Shown: positions 34,518 through 48,148, counted from the first letter of the stretch. The stretch: DNA of 64,000 bases from Aquilaria yunnanensis (GCA_039654915.1 CM077599.1:1490501-1554500), one strand, 5' to 3'. The notes: generated by a model from the letters alone, not told the origin. Made by a program: numbers and translations.

Positions 34518-36848
34518 TTCCGGCTTTGGACCCACAAAATTACTGCTCTTAAAAAACACACTTTTTTTTTTTTTTGTGGAAGTTGTACTTCTTTCTGCAT
34601 TATTATAGGCTTGAAACGTTACAAGAAATCCTGATATCGGGAGCGTTTTCATTGCAATCAAATTCTTGTCGCCTACAGTGGGATAAAGCCAATCATGATC
34701 GTCACCTGAACGTCAAAAAGCAGGAATCATTGAAAGACATTTTGGACTCGAGGCTCCGGTCGGATCCATCACTCGGGTTCTTAGTCCATCCATCACCGAA
34801 AAAAAATAGATACTGCTGTGTTAAAAAGGCAATTAACTACTGTCTGTTGCTCGCAGAAACGTTCAAAATCAAACAGTTCCGAACAGGTGTTTTGTTTCCT
34901 CGGGATGTGCATGAGATGAAGACTAAATACGACTACTGTATTTAGATATAGTTCTACTTTATGGATTTGATTAATTAGATCCATTCCTTCTCTTCCAAGT
35001 CTCATCTGAAGTTCTGAACACACATCTTAAGATTAGGCCTGTGCTTGAAAAATAAGGAAGGAAACTTTTAATACTTTTTCCAAAATCGTTGAGAAAATTA
35101 GCTGAAAATATCTCATTTTCAAGATAAATTCGGAAAATCATGGTAAGTCCAAGAGAAAATATTTTTCATGGAAGGAAAATTGTAAATGTTAGGTACTGAA
35201 AAAGTGTACGAAGTTAATTGACTTATGAGAAAGATAGGACTGAAAAAAAATGGGGCCTTTTTGGTTCCTCCAAAAGTATTCACGCTCATGCGTGAGTTTT
35301 TTATAAGGATAGGTTTTTTGTATCAAAACATACAGTCATAGGCCTGTTGCCCAATAGTTAAAAGAGAAGCACTATGTTATCTGGCTGAATAAAGTTTGAA
35401 TTAGGCTTATACTTGGGATTTTCTTTTTTAATAACCAGCGAATGTGGTTAGATAGTATAATTCCTCTTATTATTGCAAAGATTTTAAATATAAAAAAATC
35501 ACAAAATGCAAAATTTACAAGAGTCCCTCTATCTGTGTCATAGAGCGAAAGAATGAGCACTTAGGAAACGCCAGAATATTAGAGAATGTTTTTTACATGT
35601 ATTTAGTGAAAGAAAAATGCAGGAGAAGCAAGCAATTGTCGCTTAAATGGAACCCCGTGTTTGTCTAGCAACTCCAATTAATGAACAGCCAGCCAAACTC
35701 TGATGGAGCTGCAAACATAAATAAAGAAAGGAACACCGGAGCTTTTCTTGCAAGAACTCCCAACTAGTATTCACGCCAATTCTCAATGACAAATCAAACA
35801 ACAGAGTCCTAATTAAAAGACTTTCTTTCTGATCCCTTGTCGTTCTAATCTTTTTTCTTTCTTCTTTTTTTTTTTTTTTGGCTTGTGTCGTTTTGATAGA
35901 TGTTGCTTTTGCTTGACAGAAAAGAAAAAGACGGGTTGCTTTTTCGGTCCATTTCTCTTATTTTCTAGTTTCTCCGGATTTCCCGCTGTCTCACTTGACC
36001 GTATATTTCAAGGTTAATTTATGCTCCCTGAAGATTCCCGACATAAAAGAAAGGGTAAATTACATTTTGTGCCTTAAGGTTTGGTACTATTTACTGATAT
36101 CCATCATCATGTTTTGGAAACCTACACTTACACACAAATCTATCAACTAAGAGAAATGAAAAGAAAATGTCTCTACTACCCATCTATTTTTTTTTAGCCT
36201 AAGCACTCAGATTTTTTTTTAAAGCAAGATAGCTACCTTCTCCATCAATTCACATAATTCACAGACCTAGTTGTGGCTTGGTAGCCTAGACAGCGGTCAG
36301 CAACAACACAAATAAGCCAACATAAAGAACCACCAACAAAGGGCCAACGCAAGCTAAATGGTGAAATGTAAGCCATTAATGTTTTGGATTGGGACCAAAC
36401 TTACCACTAAAGATTTTTGTCTCAAATTCTGACTAATGTTTTAACATGGTTTAAATTGCTGACTAATGTTTTAAAATTAGCTCAAATTGACCATTGATAG
36501 TTAAAAGGCTAATAGAAAATAGGGAAAATAAGCAGATTTTAAAATTTTAGGATAATAATACAACTTTTAACAAACTTAGAGATTTTAAGTAATTTATCAT
36601 TTTTTTTTTTTTTTGCAGTCTTGGAACTCAAGATTCGATCCATTTTGTAGTTTTGCCCCACTTGATTTTCCCAGTTAGGGTTTTTTTTTTTTCCAGCTCT
36701 TTCTTGTCAGCGTTTAAGTTTTGAAGTCTTAAGAACTAGAGGTTCAAGTTTGAAATCTAATTTATTTTTGTGTAAGCTTGAGATCCCGACCTCAAACAAT
36801 AGGATTTGATTTGAGTTTTTGGTTTTTGTTTAGAGCTATTAGAAAAGC

Positions 36849-36851
<3 letters not shown>

Positions 36852-36890
<39 letters not shown>
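36852..36890. repeat. (TA)n microsatellite
   Basis: About 19 TA repeats. Confidence 0.95.
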
Positions 36891-36893
<3 letters not shown>

Positions 36894-37921
36894 TTCTAGC
36901 CACTATTGGAAGAGCTCTAATTACAAGGCAACAACGAAGAAAGTTGGGGCTAGTAGCGATCCCACCTAGTGGTAGTTCCAGAGTTTAGAAACTTGATGGA
37001 TGATATCAAAGAAGAGGTACTTGACCCCTAATCCCTTGTATATTTTTTGTTTGATTGATCTATATGAGAAAAAATGAATAAATTACCTAGAATCCTCAAA
37101 GTATATGAAAAAATTGTATTATTGCAAAAACAATTTCAAGACCTACTATTTTTCTCTCTTTTCTGTTAGCCTTTTAAAGGTCAGTAGCTAATTTAAACTA
37201 ATTTTGAAGTACTCGTGGACACAATTTTTTTGTCATTTTAAAACATGAGTGAGTATGAAACAACAAAAAAACACTTTAGTAAAAAATTTGATCCTAACAA
37301 AAAATATTAGTAACAAATTTGAGATGTTTGCCTTGTTTTTACAAAAAGTTGTTGGTAAATATAGAATTACTAATTACGTTATAGTTTTCATTAATACTCT
37401 ATGAATTGGTTTTGTACGTAATTTTTATTTTACATCATTGGTGAAATAGATATGCAAAAAAATAGGTAAAAAAAAGTTTGAAGGAATATATAAAACTATA
37501 TATTTTTTGTTTTGATAGGATATCCTATATCATCATCGTCAAAATCCCAGAAGCATTAATTAACGTATAAGATATATAATCGTTTTAATTAAGTAAGGAG
37601 ATAATGATTGTTTTGTAGTGAATTGATGAGAAAGTAATTATAGTCTCGCCTGGTGCAACCTATGCAATTGTTATTTTTAAAGAGAAATCAAGTGGTACGT
37701 CTTCGCGTGCAAGCAAGTATGCTCGGCTTTCGCTTTGATTGCAAGCTATAAATATAATAGCCACCAATACATACTTTTTTATTCTCCCAAGCCCCAACTG
37801 ATAAGGTTTTTATTTTGTTTTCTTTTTGTGCATATGCGTTCTCAAACAAATGAGATGGCATTTCTCAAGCATTTGCTAACCTTTTGATGTTTTCCTTTTC
37901 TTGTGTGCTTCCCTCCCAAAA

Positions 37922-37922
<1 letters not shown>

Positions 37923-37991
<69 letters not shown>
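37923..37991. repeat. (TA)n microsatellite
   Basis: About 34 uninterrupted TA repeats, the longest perfect one in the window. Confidence 0.95.
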
Positions 37992-37993
<2 letters not shown>

Positions 37994-38248
37994 GCCTTTT
38001 AGCGTCGTTTTATCACTTGGTCAAAAGATACATTAGTTAGTTCCTAGTCTTCCTACAATATTCTCCATTTTAATTTATACATTGTCCTCTTCGTTCTTTT
38101 AATCGAAATGTTCACAATACGTTTAATCTTTATAACAAGAAAAATAAGACGCATGGGTATACACACATAAGTGAAACATATAGCTAGGTGAATTTCTACT
38201 CTTTTTACACACACGCACATATCAATATGGAACCATGCATTAAATATT

Positions 38249-39900
38249 TTTTTTTTTTTTTTGAGAGGCAAAAGAGATCTTATTCCATAATAAGAAGTTC
38301 AGAACATACAAAGGCCGAACAATATGCAATTACACCATTACACAAACCACAAATATAAGGGAAAGGGAGGGACATGATTTATTCATTCCAAGCTTGGCTA
38401 AAGTATCAGCCTCATCATTCCTTCCCTTGGAACATATTCTAAGCTACAATCGGAAAATCTTTTGCTGAAGTTTACAATCTGTCGAAGTACATCAGTTAAT
38501 TTTCACGGTCCATCCGGCCGCCGACCCATTTATTCAATCAATGGCCGTTTTCAAATCACTTTCCACAATTAGCTTTTCCGGCGATATATCTCTTCTTTGA
38601 TCCATGACTCGCATGCAAGGCTTCCATTATAGCTACCAATTCCACCTCGATCGACCACTTTCCCAAAGTGTATAGCTTTTGAAAAAAATGCTTAACACCT
38701 TGTTGTTAATTATTATCTCAAAGAATACCACCAATGGCCGCTTTCCTAGTTCTTGTATTAACTGCAGCACCAACATTGAATTTCAAACTACTACTTCCCG
38801 GAAATTTCCACGCAATCATCTCCTTCTCCTCTTCTTTCCTCTTTTCCATTCCCACCTTTGCAGGAGTCAACAATACATCAATAAATCTGCGGGCTTTGCC
38901 TCTGAACACTTTCTCATTTCTTGTTCGCTAGAGTCCATACCATGGCACAGAAGGACAACAACCATAACTCTTTTGAAGGTACTTGATTTGAGAAATCTTT
39001 TCACTATATAAAGAATTGTAGCACAAAGCTTGGAACAGGCCAACACAATCTCCAGTCTTTCAAAACTAATGTCCATAATCTCCGCATAAAATCACAATGT
39101 AATTAAGAATAAGTGATTTCACATTTCTCTGCCTGTATTGCACAATAAGCAGCCTGCATTCTGTGTTTTCCAGCACCTTCCTCTCAACTAAAAAGTCTCT
39201 AGTTGGTAGTCTTCCATGAAATAGTTGCCACATAGATATTCGAACCTTTGGAGGGGACCAGAACCGCCACACCGAAGCAATTGTTTCTGCATTCTGAATA
39301 GGATCTGATCTCACCTGCTTGACAAAAGATCTAATCGAATATTGTCCTGTACTTTCATGAATCCAGATAAATCTATCTTTCTCCTCTGTACATAACACCT
39401 TCCTCTCTAATGTTTCCAAGAAATCAGATCAAATATTAATCTCCCAATTGAAGACTGGTCTTCTCAATTTAAAATCCAATTTCTAGATGCGATTACTCCA
39501 ATACCCGAAATCTATTACCCTTCCATTTTTGTTAACCGACAAATTAAAGCAAAGATTCTCGAGTATTTATGCTTCAAAATTAAGTCATCTATCCAATGAT
39601 CATGCCAAAAGGAAGTTCTTTTACCATCACCAACTAGAGCCATAAAACCATTTTTAATTAAAGCATCACCATTAAAAGGAATTAAGACCTATATATGCTA
39701 TAGACACCTTGAAAGTCTTGACAAAGCAAGAGAGCTAGGAGGGTAGGAAGTTGAGGGAAAACCTACTCCTACATCGAGTGATTGACTTAAGTTTACCATA
39801 TAGTTCCCATCTATTTCCTTCCTTAAGAGTATGATCAATCTTCACAATACGGCATCATTACATAATTTTTTGTCCAATCATACAGAATTCTAAAGAGATC
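38249..39900 (-). mobile_element. Truncated LINE with zf-RVT and RNase H remnants
   Basis: 3' end of a plant non-LTR retrotransposon, read on the minus strand. The zf-RVT (zinc-binding reverse-transcriptase tail) part is at about 39419-39120: RFIWIHESTGQYSIRSFVKQ, then WRFWSPPKVRISMWQLFHGR and LPTRDFLVERKVL. An RNase H-like part follows at about 38830-38380: SSLKFNVGAAVNTRTRKAAI, KLIVESDLKTAID and GNDEADTLAKLG. It ends in a poly(A) tail, seen as a T run at about 38249-38264, just after AATAAGATCTCTTTTGCCTC. Stops and frameshifts break the frame and the main reverse-transcriptase domain is missing, so it is dead. The 5' limit near 39900 is a guess. Confidence 0.8.
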
Positions 39901-40546
39901 TCAAGACCAAATTAATTTTAATAAATTAATAGTAATTGGTTTAGTCAAGCGAAAAGTAGAATTTTTCCAAAAAAGGTGAGCTTTCTTGAAGATGGTAGTT
40001 GATTAAAATCACAAGTGCTACTTACGTCCAAGTTCCTATCACTTTTTTTCTCTCCTCAATTGGCTATAAAAAGTAGCATAAAGTCTTTAACAGATGATAA
40101 AGCAATATGTATTAGATATAAAGAGCTTTAAAGATATATATGCGGTTTATCAAAGAACTACAATTAGAGTCGAACTTGACGTGATGCAAATTTAAAATTT
40201 TGGGGATCAAAGTTGGAGTTACCACAATCCATGAAAGAGGAAATGATATGGATTCCGCCCCAATAGTTCGACACTGATTTGGTTCAGAAATGGGCTGGGT
40301 CTAAGAGCTTAACAAGCAACACAAATCAGAAACACCCAATTAGCTATGGGCCTCGTTGACTTATGATCTGAACTATATTACGACAGAGCCCAAATATTTC
40401 TTTTTGTTGGCCCCATTGATTGTACACATTAAGATTTACAGTGCTCAAGAGTCTCAGACTCACAAACAATAATTTTGTGAGACCTGAGAGTGTGTGAGTG
40501 AGGTCTCCTCTAGGTACAGAGAAACAATAACACATGTGATAATGTA

Positions 40547-40763
40547 CTCCTCTTTTTCAAAACTTTTACTTCATTTATTTTTGGTAATTAATTTAAAATA
40601 TTTTATTTTTAAAATTTTAATATATAAATATAAAATTTTATATATGAATGATAAATTAAAATATATAGTTTATATAAATTTTTTTTTTAACAAACAATCA
40701 TATAAATAAATTCAAATTAAAATATAATAAAAAATTAAATAGAGTAAAAATTTTGGTATGGAG
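40547..40763. mobile_element. Stowaway-like MITE, family 1 copy A
   Basis: About 217 bp, very AT-rich. The left end CTCCTCTTTTTCAAAACTTT pairs with the right end, whose reverse complement is CTCCATACCAAAATTTTTAC. A TA precedes the left end; TG follows the right. The interior matches the element at 49164-49398 (shared TAATATATAAATA, ATATATGAATGATAAAT). Confidence 0.65.
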
Positions 40764-41303
40764 TGATAATTAACATTCGTAATAGTAGTGATTATTCGGC
40801 TTGAATCATATCATCACAAGCACATGAAGCCCATGATTAATTTGGTAAAGGAAGCACTTGCGGTTGCAAACGAAGGAATTGTTTATCTCAGTATCTTACC
40901 CGCCCCCATTTTTTTCTTTTTCCCTGACCTTTCTTTTGCACATGGGGACGACTTCTAGTCTACAGGCACTTGCTCATTTATGGGACGGTCTTATATATAT
41001 GTTCAATCTCCAGAATCCCCAAATCCGGAAAAACAAGTCACATGATTAGGGAATGAATATATAGGGGCTGCTAGAGTAGAGAATAAAGAGATGGCACTGC
41101 CACACAATTCCTTTGCCGTTGGAGCCCAAAACAAGTCAGCTGATGCTGAAGAAGGACTTAACAAGATTTTGCAATATTACCGGTACTATTTGATTGCCCA
41201 TCTTATTTGTGGTTGGTGAAGGCAGGCACGCGTCTCTCCTTGATACTGTATTGTAGCACTAGTATATATGTCCTCGCCCTGTTTAAAAAAGGAATAAATT
41301 ATA

Positions 41304-41589
41304 CTCTTTTTGTCCCAATTTACTTGAAACATATTTTTTTTTTATGTCTAAAAAAGTTGAAACGTTTCTTGTTTTGGAAAAGTTTAAACAATTAAATAAT
41401 CATTTTCCACAAAATCGAATAAAGACTCTTTTTTTAATATACACTCAATCTCTTACTGCACAAAATTTAAAAAAGAATATTTTTTTAATCATTATTTAAA
41501 CTTTTACTATATAAAAAATTAACACAAATTACATATACCTTAATCTCCGTACTCAGGAAAATGTTTCAACAAAACTGGGATTGAGGGAG
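41304..41589. mobile_element. Stowaway-like MITE with TA duplication
   Basis: About 286 bp. The left end reads CTCTTTTTGTCCCAATTTAC and the reverse complement of the right end reads CTCCCTCAATCCCAGTTTTG. TA dinucleotides flank both sides (41302-41303 and 41590-41591). The CTCCCTC terminus and TA target fit the Stowaway (Tc1/mariner) group. Non-coding. Confidence 0.8.
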
Positions 41590-44500
41590 TATTCTTTTTT
41601 GTTGTTTAAGAAAAGTTGAATAATTTTTTCTTTTAAAAAGTATTTAATATTTATTTTATCTTATTATTATCATTTAAATTTTCACTACAAAAAATTTAAA
41701 AGAAAAGTATTTCTTTTTTAAATTCTCATTTAAGCTCCTATTACATAAAACTTAAAATAATTTAAATTTTAGTTCTATGAATAAAATAAAAAAATAATAT
41801 AAATCACACATATTTTAACATGTGTGCGCAAATTAAGCAATAGTCCATCTTTACAAAGGTAAGAGTAACATTAATGAGTTTGACCTAATCACTGGCTGTC
41901 TAGTGTCCACAGAGCTGTAATTTAATGAGCAGAGCAACTACTTTGTGTGTGGGTGCAACTTGAATGGAGGCGGGCAAGGCAACAAAAATTAAACAAGTCA
42001 ACCAATCCTAACTGCTACTATATATTATCTTATCAATATTCGTCTCACGTACGCCGGGCCTGGGGGTGGGCCAGAATGACATGTGTATCCATGTATTTTA
42101 CAATGTTTATATGGTACCGAACCGACACCTTTGCATCTATTAATTCATTTGCAATATTTGCCATTTTTGCGTTGATGACATTGAAACTTTTCGTATTTAC
42201 ACTTTTCTAACTGATAATTGGACATTTTGTGATCGATCGAACAGCTAGCTTAATTCAATATATAATATAGCCAAAACTACCCAGAAGCTTGAGACTTAGG
42301 ACATATAATTGCTCCCTCTTATTTTGAGAAATATATCATACCCCAGCTAAGTTTGTCTAAAATTTATATTACACTTTTATTATTCATTGTGGACATTAAA
42401 ACATGCTAACTAGTTATCGGCCGTAAACATTGTTGACTAGAAAGGAAATCAAGTTAAACCGAGGACTGAATAAAATGATTTAGCGTACACAAAGGACTGA
42501 ATAAAACTGATTATTTTCTGACTCTGGAAAAGACCATATTCAGTACTATGGTTGGCTTGATATTCATTATGGTCACTAGCTAATGTTATCTGTTCAACAT
42601 TGTAGTTGTTAGTTAACAACATTTTAACATCTAAAATGAACTCTGAGTAAAAGTATGAGTTTCAAAAATCTGTAAGAGGTAATAATATTATATATTAATA
42701 GGAGGGGACAATTGTACGTTAGACGAAATATTGGGGGGTTTGCTAATTTTTGGTTGATTTTATCGCAAGGAAAGTTGAAAACGTTAATTTATAGTGGGCA
42801 GTTTCGTTTGGTGGTCTCGCGGAATGGCTATAAATGAGGCATTCGGTGGTGTGGATACAGTAGATGAAGTGGGGAGGGCAAACAGCCCATGTGAGGGGGA
42901 GGAAAGAGTAGGGCCCTGCGCCATACATGCACATATTGTTGGTTTCACCATTATCCCTTTCATGGTTGCGTTGGTGGCCCTCCCTTTCAATCTTCACTTT
43001 CCCATTTGCCAATCGAAAATGACGCATGTAATGTCCACAACCAGAGCCCCAACCCATATGCTACAGAAATGTGTGTGTGTGTCTATATATACATGTGGAA
43101 GCTGGAGGCTTAACTTCTCGTGGGCTGGGTTCGCCATATTTTCTTTCTTTCTTTGTGGGAAAACTGTGTTAGCTAGCTAGCAAGCTGTAGTTGTTTTCAA
43201 ACCCTGGATTGCCTATTAAGACTTGGCAGCGATACATGATGGTTACTTCACCGCCATTCCCCATAATTTCTGACCAGGAAAGTCACCTTCATGATAAATA
43301 CCATGCGGATGAAAGTCACTCCCTACCCTAAGTAGTACTTCAACTTCAATCACACGACAACCCTTAATTTGCTTGCAAGCACATTTGAGCTATTCATATG
43401 GGCGTGGTCATGTCTCCTATGATCTCTTTTTTTTTTTTTTGTGGTTAGAATGTGTTTTCCATTTCAGATGGAGTACAAGGATCATGCTTGTTCATGCTTT
43501 ACTTTGCAAAATATTCTTTTTATTAAAAAAAAAAAAAAAAAGAGAGAGAAGAAAAGAAAAGAGTGATGTAAAAGCTTCGTTATATGATATATGTATGAGA
43601 AGGTTTAGTTTCTATGTTTTGCTTCATTAATGTAGCATACTATATAAAATTGCTTATTGTCCTTCAACTATATACACATCATGTCACTGGTTCATTCTAA
43701 TTTAAAGTGTGTGTGTGTAAACTGTATATTGTTCAAACTCCGGTTAGCTAGTGATCCAATGTATATGGCTTTTGTGCACACTTGACGTTAATATATAGCT
43801 TGTGAAAATCCTTCTACGTACTAGCATATTTCTCAATATGTCTGTTCCCCATTGTTAGTGGCTTAAGGAAGGAACAAGCAAGTGGCCAGCCTGCCTAATC
43901 ATGCTCTTGCTATTTCTTTACAACACTCCCGCTCCCCTAAATAATGAACCGTTTCTTTAGGCAAGAAAACCAAGTTGTGCAATTTATGTTGTTATTTTTA
44001 TTTTTGTCCCTAAAAGTATAATTTAGAAAAAAAATCATTCTTACATTTTGTTAGTTGATAGTTTAGATGAAGGTAAATAAAGTAATTTGGATATTAAAAT
44101 CTTTCTAAAAATAAAAATGGTTTAATCTTTTTATCACAATCCAAAAATAAAGAATATGGTTTTTTAGTTATGGAGTAAGTGTGTGCTTGTGTTTGAATAT
44201 GTATATGTATATATATTAAATAGTGAGTTACTCCTACATTAATTAAGCTGCTAATACCATTCACCCCTTCTTGAAAAGAGTAAAGAGAGCATAATAAAAA
44301 CGTGGAAAACCCGAATGTGACAGGTTACAGATGAGACAAATGCATTCATGTCTTCTGATCTTGTGAGCCTCACATGGAACTTACAGTATTAGACGGTATA
44401 AATATATTTGTCATGTTTTACATTCAGATACATCACATTGTTGTTACCCTGAAAAAGTACTAGCATTTATATTTAACGCAATGATTAACATGTCAGTTTT

Positions 44501-44619
44501 CACTTAAAAGAATTCAAATTTTCAAATTAAATACAGCATTTATTTTATAGGGCGCATAAGTGTCTATATTGAACAATAATTGGATTTTGGAGCTTTTCAT
44601 GAAACCTATAATTTCCCCT

Positions 44620-45610
44620 CTTTCACATATAACCCATCTTTCAGTTGCATAACCTGATTGACTATAGAACTTTCTCATGGAAGGCAAGAGATATAGATGT
44701 GTTTTTCTACCATTCAGATGCAGCACTAATTAAGGACATTCCTTTGAATCCAAGGTTTTCAAAAGATCTCTTTACATGGGAACTGACAGACAATGGGCAG
44801 TTCTCGGTTAAATCAGCATACTATCTTGCATCTGTCCTTCTATATGGTTGAGACCTTTGGTTAAATTTGATTTTTGGAGGTGGCTGTGGTGATTGAGCCT
44901 TCCCCCGGGAACAAGTCTTCTTGTGGAGAGCTTTTGCGAACCTATTACCTACAAGGGATAATTTATAGATTTTTGGGATCTAGGTAATTCCTTCCTGGCC
45001 TATTTGTGACCAAGGACTTGAATCTACTCGTCACATTACTTGAATCTACTCATCACATTTGTTTAGAATGTCATTTTGCTTCATTAGTGTGGGATTTGTG
45101 TGACATGAATGTTCCTCCCCTACCCCTTGACTGGGCATAGGGCCTTCGATCCATCTTTGATGGTAAGCCACTTAAATCTTTAAAATTTGTAGTCATGTAT
45201 TGGTTTCTCCGGTCCAATCGGAATAAGGTGGTGCATGAGTCATGTTGCCAAACACCCTTTCATCTCACTTTGGGCGTCCAAGTGTGGATGGATGGCTTTC
45301 AATGGGTGAATTCCTCTCACAAGAATCCACCAAGGATAAAGCATAGAATGCCTCTAAAATGGAGGGTGTCGGGAAACAGGGTTATTAAAATTAATGTTAA
45401 TGCAGCTTGGAGGAAGGAGAACTATCAGGTTATCGTGGGTTTGGTGGGATTTGACCATCATGAGCACATCCTTCTAGTCATCTCCTATGGTTTTCCTTAT
45501 TCTCGCTTCAACCTGTTATACTTGGAAGCATTGATGGTGTTGTGGGGTTTGAAGGAGGCTCTTCGTCGAAGGTTTCATAGGCTTCTTTTGGAATCTGATT
45601 CCTAGGAGTT
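44620..45610 (+). mobile_element. LINE remnant with zf-RVT and RNase H fragments
   Basis: Plus-strand remains of a second non-LTR retrotransposon. At about 44700-44850 the zf-RVT part reads KDLFTWELTDNGQFSVKSAY. The next 330 bases still resemble the finger region but hold many stops. From 45195 an open stretch of 136 codons carries the plant RNase H-like domain: KINVNAAWRKENYQVIVGLV, then LYLEALMVLWGLKEALRR and LLLESDS. Catalytic Asp of the first motif is replaced (INVNAAW where INVDAAW is usual), and the frame stops just after ESDS. It belongs to a different lineage copy from the one at 38249-39900. Non-functional. Confidence 0.75.
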
Positions 45611-45675
45611 GATTGCAAATTTTTTAAGTTTTCATGTTCATTCTTTATTTTACTTTGAAGCCATTATTTGTTGAC

Positions 45676-46157
45676 TAGGGATGTCAATAGATGTCTAATC
45701 TAATGGGTATCTGGTTATATCCGATTCAATTGGTCATAATTTTTTAGCAATTGATCAAGTTTGGGATGAATGTGGTTTTTCTTTTTCCACCCACCATCGG
45801 ATTTAGGTATGATGCGGGTTTAGAATTCACTCGCCCCACATCTGACCCATATATATATTATGGATAAGTTATATAGAATTAAAAACAAACATGAGTTACT
45901 TTAATAGATAAGGTATAATGAATGTTTTTAATAGTAATAAATGTAAGATTAGACATAACTCAATAAAATTGTGATTCTAAAAGTATGGTGGGTGGATAGG
46001 TTTTACCTGATCCAATCCATCTAAAATGGGTAAGATATAAATATAAAAATTGTTCAGCTGACGGGTGATCAGTAGGATGTGGATAGAGTCTTTAAAGTCA
46101 TAGATAAAATATAAAAATATCCTCATCCAATCCAAATCTGACCCATTGACATATTTA
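45676..46157. mobile_element. Non-autonomous hAT-like element, 482 bp
   Basis: The left end is TAGGGATGTCAATAGATG; the reverse complement of the right end is TAAATATGTCAATGGGT. Flanking octamers TTGTTGAC (45668-45675) and TTGGTGAC (46158-46165) agree at seven of eight positions. The interior has the usual GGGTATC and TGACCCAT words near the ends. It sits directly after the LINE remnant. No coding capacity. Confidence 0.8.
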
Positions 46158-46165
46158 TTGGTGAC

Positions 46166-47170
46166 GTGGCCTCTATCACCCCCAAAATGATAAATGACGT
46201 TGGAAGCAGAAATTAAAAAACTTGTCACGTCCAATTGATATAACGGCACAAATACGGGAGGTTGGTTATTCACTGTGTTGTAGTTTTTTTTTTTTTCCAA
46301 ATAAGTCCCGACCGGCACTGGGTCGGCTGCTCGATTCAGATGGCTGTCCTTGCATCGACTCTCCCCAAATTTCCATTGTAAAGTTGAATTTTCGTTATAA
46401 TTGTTTCTGACTTTTTGTGTGAAAAAAAAATATAGAAAAAAGAAGTGTTCCAACTGAATAGAGTACTATTAGCATCTCTAATTAACATCTATGACTGGTT
46501 CTCTATTTTATAAAATTTCTCTATTTTGGAAAATATTAAGTATTTTTTCAGTCTAATAGTATTCTTATTGTATTATTAAAAAAAAAAAGGAATGAGATGA
46601 AAGAGAAAAATTAATTTTTTTTATATATATAGAAACTCTAAAATTTATTGTCCCAAATTTTTATTATCATTACAAATATGTAATCAACCTCTATTTGTTG
46701 TAAATCAGTCCTAAATTTTTATAATTCATTGCATATTAGTCACAACTCTAAGTAAGATTAAATTTTCACAAAAACTCAATTTATAAAGAAAAAATTTAAT
46801 AATTTAAATGATCCATTATCTGTCAATAAAAATGATAAAAATTTACTATATGAAAATGATTACTGAATAGTTTAAAGTGGAAATAAAAAACTTGATGCTA
46901 GATAGCTATGTAAGAGCTAATGAATTTCAATTATTTTGTAACTATCTTTTAATAAATTTGTAAATTTCATAATTTCTTAACAAGTTAATAGATAATTTAT
47001 AATAAAATTCTTTGTAAATCAAATATTTTTGTGAACTTATTCTTAGAACCATAGCCAACAAATTATAAAAGTCAGGGACTAATTTTGTGTAAAGTGAAGA
47101 TTGATAATCCATTTGTAATGATAAATAATGATCTTTTTAACGTAATTAGCAAGGTGTTGCAGTGCTCGCC
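46166..47170. other. Intergenic, no feature recognised
   Basis: AT-rich. A more GC-rich patch at 46230-46380 has short frames on both strands without any domain I know. Confidence 0.4.
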
Positions 47171-47178
47171 ACGTCGAC

Positions 47179-48140
47179 TAGGGGTGAGCATGGGTCGGGT
47201 TGGTTCGGTTTTATGGTAGAACCGAACCAACCCGAAATGGCTTCGGTTCCAAAATTTTTCTACCCAACCCAGAACCGAGAACCGAACAGAACCAGAACCA
47301 TGGTTCTGGATTTTTCGGTTCTGGTTCTCGGGTTTTTCGGTTTATATCATATACCTATAACAACACCAAAATTCAATAAATCTATATCCATAATCAGTTT
47401 TATGACATATTCAACATAATATACAATTAAATTAATATTTAAATATATGTACTTAGATATATTCAAAAGAGTTTAAAATGTTGTTCTTACAAAAATGGTT
47501 CAAAAGAGTTGCTTGTAGGGCATCTTTTATCTTAACTAGTTTACTTCATTCTAGTAAATCCAATATTGGTATGATATTCAATATGAAAAATTGAGCCTTT
47601 AAGACCATCTTCTTCAGTATTAAAACCTAAAATATGTTGATGTCATAAATTTTTACTTTTGCATGACTCAAATGAAAAAAATATCATAAATATGTCATAA
47701 AGAGTAGTCTGGAATGAAAGATCGAAAGCAAAATGACTTAGGAGTTGTGGGTCTATGAAGCAAAGCAATTTAAGTAAATATGGAGAAATTTCGTAAATGA
47801 TCCCACAACTTCTATACTGTTTCAATTTAGAACATCAGTTTAAGGATTTAATATAAAAATACAAAATAACTATCATAATACTTCAAAGAAATATGTGTGT
47901 GTGTGTGTATGAATATATTAGTAATACTATAATTTTATTATATAATTATATATATATATCTCGGGTTCGGTTCCACCTCGGGTTGGTTTCATATGGAACC
48001 AGAACCAACCCAAAAACCGTCGGTTCTTCTATATATGGAACCAACCCGAGAACCATGATCAATTTTTACCCAACCCAACCCAACCCAATGGGGGTGGTTG
48101 GGTTTCGGTTTCGGGTTTACCCAACCCATGCTTACCCCTA
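47179..48140. mobile_element. Intact non-autonomous hAT-like element, 962 bp
   Basis: Terminal repeats TAGGGGTGAGCATGGGTC and, reversed from the right end, TAGGGGTAAGCATGGGTT. The target duplication ACGTCGAC is exact on both sides (47171-47178 and 48141-48148). Subterminal regions are packed with GGTTCGGTT/AACCGAACC words in both orientations, which may be transposase-binding repeats and let the ends fold. The central part is AT-rich with no transposase. The exact duplication and near-perfect ends suggest a fairly young insertion. Confidence 0.9.
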
Positions 48141-48148
48141 ACGTCGAC

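Larger units (their letters stand above)
34518..38248. other. Intergenic, SERINC upstream region and TA repeats
   Basis: The first few hundred bases should contain the SERINC promoter and 5' UTR; I see no clear TATA box. The remainder is AT-rich with no supportable gene. Two TA microsatellites are listed separately. A T-rich pyrimidine patch lies at about 35840-35880. Confidence 0.4.
39901..44619. other. Intergenic with MITEs
   Basis: Apart from the MITEs listed, no gene is supported. The patch at 42780-43200 is less AT-rich and has overlapping frames of up to 128 residues on both strands. None shows a domain and none is clearly favoured, so I leave it uncalled. A 42-codon frame at 41092 (MALPHNSFAVGAQNKSADAE start) is too short to judge. 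Confidence 0.4.

Noticed and set aside
34518..34661. 48-residue N-terminal extension of the SERINC protein
   Set aside because: Homologues start close to the SNPWMARY motif; the upstream codons include a Lys run and no conserved residue. Kept only as an alternative start.
42743..43180. Overlapping frames of 104 and 128 codons on opposite strands
   Set aside because: No domain, no splice context and equal openness of both strands; a less AT-rich patch is enough to explain them.
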